From the NCBI RefSeq assembly GCF_050278625.1, contig NZ_JBNNTI010000001.1, forward strand, positions 496,001 through 560,000: a DNA stretch of 64,000 nt, given 5' to 3'. This document shows, in pieces, positions 34,791 through 42,851 of the stretch. Source of the stretch: Viridibacillus sp050278625. GTDB lineage: Bacteria > Bacillota > Bacilli > Bacillales_A > Planococcaceae. The stretch's first letter is position 1; every line of letters starts with the position of its first letter. The position numbers and the translations under genes were made by a program. Under the pieces are notes generated by a model. It was not told the origin of the DNA. It did no database searches and saw only the letters and a program-made list of their open reading frames with translations.

Positions 34791-35000
34791 ATGATTTACA
34801 AAGTTTATTATCAAGAAAATGCGCTTGAAGTACCAGTTCGCGAAAATACTAAAAGCTTATATTTAGAAGCGGCAGATGAGCGTGAAGTTCGTCAAAAACT
34901 TAAAGACCGTAACTACAACATCGAATTTGTTCAATTGCTTGAAGGAAACTACTTAGAGTATGAACAAGCAAGCGAACATTTCCACGTGGAGAAGCTCTAA
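34791..35000 (+). CDS. rpoY: RNA polymerase epsilon subunit (RpoY)
   Basis: Small auxiliary RNA polymerase subunit of firmicutes, 69 residues, resembling phage Gp2-like inhibitors in fold. The sequence MIYKVYYQ..EVPVRE and YLEAADEREVRQKLKDRNYNIEFVQ matches YkzG/RpoY closely. It is upstream of rnjA (4 bp between the rpoY stop and the rnjA ATG), the conserved linkage. AAAGGAGAG ribosome site. Confidence 0.96.
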   Translation: MIYKVYYQENALEVPVRENTKSLYLEAADEREVRQKLKDRNYNIEFVQLLEGNYLEYEQASEHFHVEKL

Positions 35001-35004
35001 ACGT

Positions 35005-36672
35005 ATGAAGTTTGTCAAGAATGACCAAACAGCGGTTTTCGCACTCGGCGGACTGGGCGAAATCGGTAAAAATACGTATGCCGTACAATTTCAAGATGAA
35101 ATTATCTTGATTGATGCAGGAATTAAATTCCCTGAAGACGATCTATTAGGTATTGACTATGTTATACCAGACTACACTTATTTAGTAAGAAATGTAGACA
35201 AGATTAAAGGTCTTTTCATTACTCATGGGCATGAAGATCACATTGGTGGTATTCCTTATTTGCTACGTCAAATTAACATTCCTGTTTACGGTGGCAAGCT
35301 TGCACTAGGTTTGTTACGTAATAAATTGGACGAGCATGGTTTACTTCGTCAAACAAAAATGATTGAAATCCAAGAAGAGGACATTATTAAATTCCGTAAA
35401 ACTTCTGTGAGCTTCTTCAGAACGACTCACAGTATTCCGGATGCATACGGTATTGTCGTAAAAACTCCTCCTGGTAATATCGTTCATACAGGGGATTTCA
35501 AATTTGACTTTACTCCTGTTGGTGAACCAGCAAACTTAACAAAAATGGCTGAAATCGGACGCGATGGTGTGTTATGTCTACTATCTGATAGTACAAATGC
35601 CGAAGTTCCTAATTTCACAATGTCTGAACGTAAAGTTGGCGAAAGTATTGATGAAATACTACGTAAAGTAGAAGGGCGACTTATTTTCGCAACATTTGCT
35701 TCAAACATTCACCGTTTAAAACAAGTTACTGATGCCGCTGCTAGTCACGGACGTAAAATTGCTGTATTTGGTAGAAGTATGGATAACGCCATTACAATTG
35801 GTCGTGAATTAGGCTACATCACTGCACCTAAAGAAACTTTTGTTGATTCACAAACGTTAAATCGTTTGCCAGCTAACGAAGTACTAATTCTTTGTACAGG
35901 TAGCCAAGGCGAACCAATGGCTGCACTTTCTCGTATTGCTAACGGCACTCACCGTCAAATCCAAATCCAACCTGGCGATACTGTTGTATTTTCATCTTCA
36001 CCAATCCCAGGTAACACAATTAGCGTCAATAAAACAATCAACTCGTTATTCCGTGCAGGTGCAGAAGTTATTCATGGTTCATTAAATAATATTCATACGT
36101 CTGGGCACGGTTCTCAAGAAGAACAAAAGTTAATGCTTCGTCTGATTAAACCAAAATTCTTTATGCCAATTCATGGTGAATACCGCATGCTTCGTATGCA
36201 TGCTGATTTAGCTGTTGATTGTGACGTAGAACCAGATAATACATTCATCATGGAGAATGGTGACGTCCTTGCACTTAGCCCTAACACGGCTGCTGTATCA
36301 GGTCGAATTCCTTCTGGTGATGTTTACATTGATGGTAACGGAATTGGTGATATCGGTAATATCGTTTTGCGCGATCGCCGCATCCTTTCCGAAGAAGGTC
36401 TAGTTATCGTTGTTGTTAGCGTGAATATGGAGACACAGAAAATTGTTTCTGGCCCAGATATTATCTCTCGTGGTTTCGTATATATGCGTGAATCAGGTAT
36501 GATGATTAACGAAGCACAACAAATGTTAAACCGTCACTTACAACGTACATTACAAGACAAAACTCCTCAGTGGTCAGAATTGAAAAATGATATCACTGAT
36601 GCGTTAGGACCATACTTGTTTGAAAAAACAAAACGTCGTCCAATGATTTTACCTATAATAATGGAAGTTTAA
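35005..36672 (+). CDS. rnjA: Ribonuclease J1
   Basis: Metallo-beta-lactamase/beta-CASP endo- and 5'-3' exoribonuclease central to mRNA turnover. 555 residues. HGHEDHIGG (zinc motif), HTGDFKFDFTP, beta-CASP segments LCTGSQGEPMAALSRIA and the C-terminal HTSGHGSQEEQ are intact; the protein ends RRPMILPIIMEV like B. subtilis RnjA. The start is the ATG at 35005 (MKFVKNDQTAVFALGGLGE), 4 bp after rpoY; the longer frame overlaps rpoY by 41 bp. The ribosome site GTGGAG is spaced a little long, so translation may depend on coupling with rpoY. Confidence 0.97.
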   Translation: MKFVKNDQTAVFALGGLGEIGKNTYAVQFQDEIILIDAGIKFPEDDLLGIDYVIPDYTYLVRNVDKIKGLFITHGHEDHIGGIPYLLRQINIPVYGGKLALGLLRNKLDEHGLLRQTKMIEIQEEDIIKFRKTSVSFFRTTHSIPDAYGIVVKTPPGNIVHTGDFKFDFTPVGEPANLTKMAEIGRDGVLCLLSDSTNAEVPNFTMSERKVGESIDEILRKVEGRLIFATFASNIHRLKQVTDAAASHGRKIAVFGRSMDNAITIGRELGYITAPKETFVDSQTLNRLPANEVLILCTGSQGEPMAALSRIANGTHRQIQIQPGDTVVFSSSPIPGNTISVNKTINSLFRAGAEVIHGSLNNIHTSGHGSQEEQKLMLRLIKPKFFMPIHGEYRMLRMHADLAVDCDVEPDNTFIMENGDVLALSPNTAAVSGRIPSGDVYIDGNGIGDIGNIVLRDRRILSEEGLVIVVVSVNMETQKIVSGPDIISRGFVYMRESGMMINEAQQMLNRHLQRTLQDKTPQWSELKNDITDALGPYLFEKTKRRPMILPIIMEV

Positions 36673-36676
36673 TTAC

Positions 36677-36711
36677 AAAAGGGTAGAGATTTTTAAAATC
36701 TCTACCCTTTT
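36677..36711 (+). terminator. Terminator downstream of rnjA
   Basis: AAAAGGGTAGAGATTTT and its exact complement form a continuous stem right after the rnjA stop. It is symmetrical and could also act on convergent ktrC transcripts. Confidence 0.9.
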
Positions 36712-36802
36712 ATGTTTTTTAGCGAAAGTCTACAAAAATGGAAGTTACTGTTCTGTTTATTTTTACAAAGAATCATTCGTCCCTAGCTCTCTAATTTTAC
36801 TC

Positions 36803-37462
36803 TTAATTCATCATTTTTTTCTCAAAACGACTAATATCAACATCTGCTCCTATAACAATTAAAATATCACCTTCATGAATGACCTCATCTGCTTGTGGTG
36901 AAACGATGATTTCCTGCCCTCTTTTAATCGCTACAATATTAATACCATATCTTACCCTAATGTCTAAGTTAATGATTGTATGGCCTTCTAATAAATGATT
37001 TGCCTTAATCTCCATAATTGAATGTTCCTCAGATAACTCCAAGTAATCGAGTACATTATTGGACATCATGTTATTCGCAATGCGAATTCCCATATCACGT
37101 TCTGGATGGACAACATGATCTGCACCAATTTTCCGTAAAACTTTTTCATGGTAATCATTTTGTGCTTTTACAGTAATTTTTTGTACCCCTATTTCTTTTA
37201 ACATCAATGTTGTTAAAATACTCGATTGGATATCATCACCGATTGCTACAATTACATGTTCAAAGTTACGAATTCCAAGTGATTTCAAAACGGATTCATC
37301 CGTCGTATCTGCTACGACTGCTTGTGTAGCGATTGGAGCAAACTCATCGACTCTTTCTACATGTTTATCTATCGCCATTACATCAGCACCTTGTTGGATC
37401 AGCTCTGAAACAATACTGCCACCAAAACGGCCTAAACCAATGACAACAAATTCTTTTTTCAT
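36803..37462 (-). CDS. ktrC: Ktr potassium uptake regulatory subunit (KtrC-like)
   Basis: Cytosolic RCK protein (219 residues) that forms a ring on a KtrB/KtrD membrane channel and gates K+ uptake, with control by ATP/ADP and c-di-AMP. RCK_N nucleotide motif VIGLGRFGGSI, Asp in AIDKHVERVDEF, and an RCK_C domain from about residue 135 (HLLEGHTIINLDIRVRYGINIVAIKRG). The start is the ATG at 37462 after GGGGGAAA; a 30-codon upstream extension has no site. KtrC rather than KtrA is proposed because B. subtilis ktrC sits near rnjA, with the membrane subunit encoded elsewhere. Confidence 0.9.
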   Translation of the reverse strand: MKKEFVVIGLGRFGGSIVSELIQQGADVMAIDKHVERVDEFAPIATQAVVADTTDESVLKSLGIRNFEHVIVAIGDDIQSSILTTLMLKEIGVQKITVKAQNDYHEKVLRKIGADHVVHPERDMGIRIANNMMSNNVLDYLELSEEHSIMEIKANHLLEGHTIINLDIRVRYGINIVAIKRGQEIIVSPQADEVIHEGDILIVIGADVDISRFEKKMMN

Positions 37463-37554
37463 GAAATTTCCCCCGATACTGTAAAGAATGGACATAGTGT
37501 AACACAATACATTCAAGCATACAAACGGGTCAATTGCTATTTTTCCCAACAAAA

Positions 37555-37588
37555 AAAGAATTGTCCTAATAAAAATGGGACAATTCTT
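37555..37588 (-). terminator. Terminator downstream of ykuV
   Basis: On the minus strand AAGAATTGTCCC pairs with GGACAATTCTT around an AT-rich loop, followed by seven T. Confidence 0.92.
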
Positions 37589-37605
37589 ATGACATTTGAA
37601 ATTTT

Positions 37606-38064
37606 TTATGCGTCAGCTTTACGAACTTCGTCTAATACACGGTTAACGCGTTTTTCAAGCATTTTCATACCACTGCCTCCTGCTTGAAAGTGACGAAGTT
37701 GACCTTCTTTATCAAAAACATAATATGCAGGTACATATTCGTTATCAAAAGCATCAGTTAACTTCATTTCACTGTCAACAAAGATTGGTTGAGTAATATC
37801 ATGCTCAGCTGCAGTTGCTTTAATAACGTCTAAATCTAAATCATTTTCAGAACGTGGCATATGAACTGCAATAACATTCAATTCTCTACTGTATTCATCA
37901 CGGAATTTATTAACTTCTGGCATCGCCTCTTTACATAAATGACAGCTAACTGACCAGAAATGAATTAGTGTTGGTTTGTTGCCGATTAAGTTCTCTTTTG
38001 ATACTTTACCGTTTAACCAAGCTGTTTCGCCTACTAATTCAGGCATTTGTGCACGTAGTTTCAT
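37606..38064 (-). CDS. ykuV: Thiol-disulfide oxidoreductase YkuV
   Basis: Cytosolic thioredoxin-fold protein (152 residues) with active site SCHLCK. It lacks a signal peptide, unlike ResA or StoA. It matches B. subtilis YkuV along its whole length: MPELVGETAWLNG, PTLIHFWSVSCHLCKEAMP, VHMPRSENDLD and GGSGMKMLEKRVNRVL. Probably supports the adjacent peroxiredoxin YkuU. GAGGTGATT ribosome site. A terminator lies between ykuU and ykuV, so separate transcription or partial read-through is expected; a TATACT (plus 38096-38101) could serve as its own -10. Confidence 0.93.
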   Translation of the reverse strand: MKLRAQMPELVGETAWLNGKVSKENLIGNKPTLIHFWSVSCHLCKEAMPEVNKFRDEYSRELNVIAVHMPRSENDLDLDVIKATAAEHDITQPIFVDSEMKLTDAFDNEYVPAYYVFDKEGQLRHFQAGGSGMKMLEKRVNRVLDEVRKADA

Positions 38065-38113
38065 ATTTAATCACCTCATAATGGAATTCGTACTTAGTAT
38101 ATTCTCATCTTTC

Positions 38114-38145
38114 AAAAAAAGACCTAACATTTGTTAGGCCTTTTT
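38114..38145 (-). terminator. Terminator between ykuU and ykuV
   Basis: On the minus strand AAAGGCCTAACA pairs with TGTTAGGTCTTT around a tight loop and is followed by a T-run. Confidence 0.9.
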
Positions 38146-38162
38146 GATGTTAAAAATCTAAA

Positions 38163-38711
38163 TTAAACTTTAAGAGTCTTTTGACCTGGGCGCCAGTTAG
38201 CAGGGCAAAGACCACCAGTTTGTAGTGCTTGTAGTACACGAAGAGTTTCATCTACATCGCGACCGATGTTATTGTGGTTAACAACTTGATATTGAAGTTC
38301 GCCTTCTGGATTGATGATGAATAATCCGCGAAGTGCTACGCCTTCTTCTTCAATTAACACACCATAATCACGAGATACACGTTGATTGTGATCAGCTGCT
38401 AATGGGAATTTTAATTGACCGAGACCATTTTCAGTACGATCAGTATTGATCCATGCTAAGTGAGTGTGGATTGTATCAGTTGAAACACCAATTACTTCTG
38501 CATCAAGATCTTCAAATTCGTCATAACGATCTGACATTGCAGTGATTTCTGTAGGGCATACAAATGTGAAGTCCATTGGATAGAAGAATAAAACAGTCCA
38601 TTTGTCGTTTTTCATGTTTTCTTCTAAATTAACTTTACCGAATTCTTTATTAGCTAGTACTGCTTGCATTTCAAAGCGTGGTGCTTGATTTGCTACTAAA
38701 CGTTCTGCCAT
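38163..38711 (-). CDS. ykuU: 2-Cys peroxiredoxin YkuU (AhpC/TSA family)
   Basis: Peroxide-reducing enzyme of the cytosol. 182 residues from the ATG at 38711, which follows TGGAGGG; a TTG five codons upstream is part of that region. Peroxidatic Cys52 in DFTFVCPTE and resolving Cys169 in GGLCPANW are both present, so this is a typical 2-Cys Prx. Pairs with YkuV as in B. subtilis. The upstream region carries inverted TGCGAAAA repeats (see 38741). Confidence 0.94.
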   Translation of the reverse strand: MAERLVANQAPRFEMQAVLANKEFGKVNLEENMKNDKWTVLFFYPMDFTFVCPTEITAMSDRYDEFEDLDAEVIGVSTDTIHTHLAWINTDRTENGLGQLKFPLAADHNQRVSRDYGVLIEEEGVALRGLFIINPEGELQYQVVNHNNIGRDVDETLRVLQALQTGGLCPANWRPGQKTLKV

Positions 38712-38740
38712 GTTGAATCCCTCCAAATATTTTTATATAT

Positions 38741-38790
38741 GCTATTGCGAAAAACTATAATTTTCGCATTAATCCAATTCCTACAATAGC
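38741..38790. repeat. Nested inverted repeats upstream of ykuU
   Basis: Inner pair TGCGAAAA (38746-38753) and TTTTCGCA (38761-38768), exact complements over a 7-nt loop. Outer pair GCTATTG (38741-38747) and CAATAGC (38784-38790). A third TTGCGAAA lies near 38800. This could be an operator array or a structured leader for the peroxiredoxin gene. Confidence 0.55.
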
Positions 38791-38934
38791 AAATCACCAT
38801 TGCGAAATCAATCATAGACACTTAATAATTATTCTAATCTATCTCTTATTGTGACAAATAATCGACATTTTATGTATTCAAGAATAAAAAACTTATATCC
38901 GATAAATATCTATTGATTTTATTAAAAAAATGAT
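38791..38934. other. Gene-free stretch upstream of ykuU
   Basis: Part of a 350-bp interval between ykuU and the 92-residue gene at 39062. Apart from the repeats and the terminator at 38935 only AT-rich sequence is seen; the ykuU promoter must lie here but no clear -35/-10 pair was found. Confidence 0.35.
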
Positions 38935-38966
38935 AAAAAAAGAAAAAACTCCAAAGATGGAGTTTG
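38935..38966 (-). terminator. Possible terminator downstream of the 92-residue zinc-ribbon gene
   Basis: AAACTCC (38946-38952) pairs with GGAGTTT (38959-38965); on the minus strand a T-rich run follows. It is about 95 bp past the stop. Confidence 0.6.
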
Positions 38967-39061
38967 AAATCTTAATAATTTTAGGTTTATTAGTCAATGT
39001 TAATATTTTGCATATGCATAAATATCCCACTCATTGATTGTTGACTATTCTACAACATCTT

Positions 39062-39340
39062 TTACAAAGGTCGATTAGGTCGGCCTTTGCAATTATCACA
39101 GAAGGGATCGTCACATTCCTCTTCTCGCCATTCATTGCAATTCGCACAAAACAACGAATCATATTCATCAGAATAGCGTAATAATCCTAAACATTCAGGA
39201 CAATAATCTTCTAACGCTACTGCATCAATTAAGCGATTATTTGCCATTAGAAATGTACCTTCAAAAACGGGATCACTTGGGACTTTTACTGCACCCTGTC
39301 GTTCTTTAGGATCTAGATAAAAAAACAATTTCTTTCCCAA
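39062..39340 (-). CDS. Small protein with C-terminal zinc ribbon (unknown function)
   Basis: A 92-residue protein. The N-terminal half (FFYLDPKERQGAVKVPSDPVFEGTFLMANNRLIDA) is beta-rich without known motif. The C-terminal half has three Cys pairs: YCPECLG, FCANCNE and FCDNCKG, a pattern consistent with one or two zinc sites, then a basic/proline end. The start is a TTG at 39340, correctly spaced from a perfect AAGGAGG. Not recognised by name. It marks the beginning of accessory block B. Confidence 0.7.
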   Translation of the reverse strand: MGKKLFFYLDPKERQGAVKVPSDPVFEGTFLMANNRLIDAVALEDYCPECLGLLRYSDEYDSLFCANCNEWREEECDDPFCDNCKGRPNRPL

Positions 39341-39578
39341 TATTTCCGCCTCCTTAGATATCTAGTTTAGCATAACTCTCCGCCATTTTTCTCTATAATA
39401 CTTTTTATTTTTTAAGAACATTTCGACGAACTATTGCATATATTCTATAATTACTTTAAAGGTCGAATAGATTGATTTAAATTTCACTAGAGGCATATAG
39501 AATAGGTTAAAAAGTCTAAGTAAAAACATTTCAAATATGTTATTGCTGATGAATGTCTCTTTTAATTCAATACAACAA

Positions 39579-39612
39579 AAAACTCATCAGCCTATTGTTG
39601 ACCGATGAGTTT
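39579..39612 (-). terminator. Terminator of the aceA-aceB-zinc-ribbon operon
   Basis: AAACTCATC and its exact complement GATGAGTTT flank a 15-nt loop just after the small gene stop; on the minus strand a TTTTGTTG run follows. Confidence 0.82.
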
Positions 39613-39618
39613 AATTAT

Positions 39619-39741
39619 TCATTCTTCGTTTATACCGATGCAGCGCTCACACTCATAAAGAGTCGATTCCACACGCTCAACAATTAGGCAACCACATTCA
39701 CGACAATGTTTTTTTGCTACTTCTTGTTTCTTTGTTTCCAT
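39619..39741 (-). CDS. 40-residue zinc-ribbon protein (YhfH-like) in the ace operon
   Basis: ATG at 39741 after GGGGGAGATTACA, TGA at 39619. Translation begins METKKQEVAKKHCRECG and ends YECERCIGINEE: two CxxC pairs (CREC, CERC) separated by 15 residues, a small zinc ribbon. It resembles the very short YhfH-type proteins of bacilli. It lies 20 bp after aceB and right before a terminator, so it should be cotranscribed with the glyoxylate-shunt genes. Function unknown. Confidence 0.78.
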   Translation of the reverse strand: METKKQEVAKKHCRECGCLIVERVESTLYECERCIGINEE

Positions 39742-39761
39742 TGTAATCTCCCCCGTTTTTG

Positions 39762-41366
39762 TTATTGAATATGACTATAGCTTGGTAAAGTTAAAAATTC
39801 TTCAAATGTCGGTTTTAACGTCAAGAACTCGAAAATGTCTGCCGCTTCTTCATACCGACCATTTTGGAAGTTTTCTTGGCCAACTTGTTGTTCAATTTGT
39901 GCAAGTTCTTGCTGTAATACTTCTATAAATAACTGCTCGTTAATTTCACGACCATCATCAAGTTTCCCTTGCGGATGACGAATCCATTGCCAAGTTTGAG
40001 AACGTGAAATTTCTGCAGTAGCCACATCTTCCATCATATGGTTAATTGGCGCTGCTCCATTACCTCTTAACCATGAAGCGATATATTGTACCCCTACACT
40101 GCAATTGACTCGTAATCCAGCCTCTGTAATTGTTCCTACTGGTACTTTTAACAAATCTTTTGCTGTCACATGCACATCTTCCCGTTTACGATTTATTTGG
40201 TTTGGTGTTTTCATATGCTCATCGAATTGCTCCATTGCTACTGATACTAATCCTGGATGTGCAACCCAAGTACCATCATGACCATCTGAAGCTTCACGGC
40301 GTTTATCTTCTCGCACCTTTCCAAAAGCGATGTCATTTGCCTCTGGATCATCTTTAATCGGAATTTGCGCAGCCATACCCCCAATAGCTGGTGCATTCCG
40401 TTTATGACAAGTTTGCACACATTTCAATGTGTACGCACGCATAAATGGCGATGTCATAGTCACTTGGCCACGGTCAGGTAAAATTACTTCTGGTTGATTA
40501 CGTAACCGTTTCAAATAGCTGAAAATATAGTCCCATCGTCCACAATTTAGCCCTGCTGAATGCTCACGCAATTCATATAAAATCTCATCCATTTCAAATG
40601 CGGCTGTAATCGTTTCGATTAAGACAGTCGCCTTAATCGTCCCCTGCGGAAGACCAAGTTGCTCTTGAGCATAGATAAATACATCATTCCATAATCGGGC
40701 TTCTAAATGACTTTCAAGTTTTGGCAAGTAGAAATACGGACCGGAACCACGATCTACTAACTCTTTAGCATTATGGAAGACATATAAACCGAAATCAAAC
40801 AAACCTCCAGCGATTTGTTTACCGTCGATTTCTATATTTTTCTCGAGTAAGTGTAAACCTCGCGGACGAACAAGCAAGACAGCTGGATTGTCAGTTAATT
40901 TATATGTTTTACCATCAGATGTTTGTGTAAATGAAATCGTTTTGCGTACTGCATCACACATGTTCACTTGCCCTTCAATCATATTATCCCAAGTAGGAGA
41001 CGTTGCATCTTCAAAGCATGCCATGAACATTTTGGCACCAGAATTCAGTGCATTAATGACCATTTTACGATTAACAGGCCCCGTAATTTCTACACGACGA
41101 TCTTGTAGGTCCGCAGGGAGTGGAGCAATGGTCCACTCTCCTTCGCGGATTTCTTTTGTCTCTGGTAGAAAATCCAGTTTCTCTCCAGCATCGATGCGCT
41201 GTTGTCTACTTTGGCGCTCGTCTAATAATTCCATTCTTCTTTGATCAAACTGGCGGTGTAACGCTGCTATAAATTGCAAAGCTCCAGCTGTTAAAATTTC
41301 TTCGCTCGCTGCCGATTGTTTTCCTAAAATTTTAATATCTTGAGAAGTTGCATGTCTAGTACTCAT
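39762..41366 (-). CDS. aceB: Malate synthase A
   Basis: Second enzyme of the glyoxylate shunt: glyoxylate plus acetyl-CoA to malate, Mg-dependent, cytosolic. 534 residues, the normal size for isoform A. Family segments: CFEDATSPTWDN, RPRGLHLLEKN, YFYLPKLESHLEARLWNDVF and the active-site region LNCGRWDYIFSYLKRL; GTWVAHPGLV near the C-terminal third. 18 bp after aceA, so an aceA-aceB operon. GGGGGAT ribosome site. Confidence 0.97.
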   Translation of the reverse strand: MSTRHATSQDIKILGKQSAASEEILTAGALQFIAALHRQFDQRRMELLDERQSRQQRIDAGEKLDFLPETKEIREGEWTIAPLPADLQDRRVEITGPVNRKMVINALNSGAKMFMACFEDATSPTWDNMIEGQVNMCDAVRKTISFTQTSDGKTYKLTDNPAVLLVRPRGLHLLEKNIEIDGKQIAGGLFDFGLYVFHNAKELVDRGSGPYFYLPKLESHLEARLWNDVFIYAQEQLGLPQGTIKATVLIETITAAFEMDEILYELREHSAGLNCGRWDYIFSYLKRLRNQPEVILPDRGQVTMTSPFMRAYTLKCVQTCHKRNAPAIGGMAAQIPIKDDPEANDIAFGKVREDKRREASDGHDGTWVAHPGLVSVAMEQFDEHMKTPNQINRKREDVHVTAKDLLKVPVGTITEAGLRVNCSVGVQYIASWLRGNGAAPINHMMEDVATAEISRSQTWQWIRHPQGKLDDGREINEQLFIEVLQQELAQIEQQVGQENFQNGRYEEAADIFEFLTLKPTFEEFLTLPSYSHIQ

Positions 41367-41384
41367 AACCTATCCCCCATTTGA

Positions 41385-42668
41385 TTAAATAAATTGTGCT
41401 GTTTCAGTAGAGCCCTTCATAGCAGTTGTAGAAGATGTTCCTCCTGAAATTACTTGAGATACATCATCAAAGTAACCAGTTCCTACTTCACGTTGATGTT
41501 TTGTAGCTGTATAACCTATTGTTTCATTAGCAAATTCAGCTTGTTGAAGTTTAGAATATGCAGCCATGCCATTGTCTTTATAATCATGCGCCAATTCGAA
41601 CATGCTATGGTTTAAAGCATGGAATCCTGCTAACGTTACAAATTGGAATTTGTAACCCATTTTACCTAGTTCCACTTGATATTTAGCGATTGTTTCATCA
41701 TCTAAGTTTGCTTTCCAGTTGAATGACGGTGAACAGTTATATGCAAGCATTTTATTTGGGAATTTTGCACGGATTGCATCAGCAAATTTTTTTGCCTCTT
41801 CTAAATCCGGCGTTGATGTTTCGCACCAAATTAAATCTGCATACGGCGCATAAGCAAGCCCACGAGCAATCGCTTGGTCAATACCCGGTTTTGTACGGAA
41901 AAAACCTTCAGGAGTACGCTCTCCTGTGATAAATTCTGAATCTCTTGGATCGATATCACTTGTCACCATATCCGCAGCATCAGCATCAGTACGAGCAATT
42001 AGAATTGTTGGTACATTTAAAACATCAGCTGCAAGTCTTGCAGAAATCAGATTACGAATTGCATTTTGTGTTGGCAATAAAACTTTGCCTCCTAAATGAC
42101 CGCATTTTTTTTCTGAAGCTAATTGATCTTCTAAGTGAACACCTGATGCACCTGATTCAATCATACCTTTAACTAATTCGAAGACATTTAATGGTCCGCC
42201 AAATCCTGCTTCCGCATCTGCTACAATTGGTGCGAACCAGTCAAAACCATCTTCACGCCCTTCAGCATGATCGATTTGGTCTGCACGTTGTAGTGCTTGG
42301 TTAATGCGTTTAACAACCGTAGGAACACTATTAGCTGGGTATAAGCTTTGGTCAGGATACATTTGACCAGAAAGGTTTGCATCTGCCGCTACTTGCCAAC
42401 CACTTAGGTAAATTGCTTTTAAACCTGCTTTAACTTGTTGTACTGCTTGATTACCTGTTAATGCTCCTAAAGCATTAATGAAATCTTCTTCGTGCAAAGA
42501 TTTCCATAAACGTGCAGCACCTTTTTTTGCCAATGTATGTTCAATAATTACAGAACCGCGTAATTTAACTACTTCTTCAGCGCTATATGGACGTTCAATC
42601 CCTAACCAACGACCCTCTTCTGCCCAGCTTTTTTCTAATTGCTCCACTTGTTGTTGTCTTGATACCAT
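41385..42668 (-). CDS. aceA: Isocitrate lyase
   Basis: First enzyme of the glyoxylate shunt: isocitrate to succinate plus glyoxylate. 427 residues from the ATG at 42668. The signature KKCGHLGGKVLLPT with catalytic Cys, the Mg-binding ADAEAGFGG and the YNCSPSFNW segment are intact. The longest frame begins with a GTG 4 codons earlier, but that GTG lies within the GGAAGGTG ribosome site. Together with aceB it allows growth on acetate and fatty acids. It is divergent from a LytTR regulator. Confidence 0.97.
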   Translation of the reverse strand: MVSRQQQVEQLEKSWAEEGRWLGIERPYSAEEVVKLRGSVIIEHTLAKKGAARLWKSLHEEDFINALGALTGNQAVQQVKAGLKAIYLSGWQVAADANLSGQMYPDQSLYPANSVPTVVKRINQALQRADQIDHAEGREDGFDWFAPIVADAEAGFGGPLNVFELVKGMIESGASGVHLEDQLASEKKCGHLGGKVLLPTQNAIRNLISARLAADVLNVPTILIARTDADAADMVTSDIDPRDSEFITGERTPEGFFRTKPGIDQAIARGLAYAPYADLIWCETSTPDLEEAKKFADAIRAKFPNKMLAYNCSPSFNWKANLDDETIAKYQVELGKMGYKFQFVTLAGFHALNHSMFELAHDYKDNGMAAYSKLQQAEFANETIGYTATKHQREVGTGYFDDVSQVISGGTSSTTAMKGSTETAQFI

Positions 42669-42851
42669 TACAATCCACACCTTCCAATTAATTTACGTTA
42701 AAGTCTGCTTGAATTTATTGTTGCATAACAGTAAACGTTGTTATAAATTAATATATAACAGTTTCTAATTTTTGTTATTGTTTTTTGACAAAAACCCATT
42801 TTTTTACGATGAAAGAACGTTTTTCCAAGATGAATTGAGGGGGCGCTTCAA

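Noticed and set aside
42800..42830. Catabolite-responsive element (cre) upstream of aceA
   Set aside because: TGAAAGAACG resembles half of a cre site, but the spacing has an extra base and the other half does not match.
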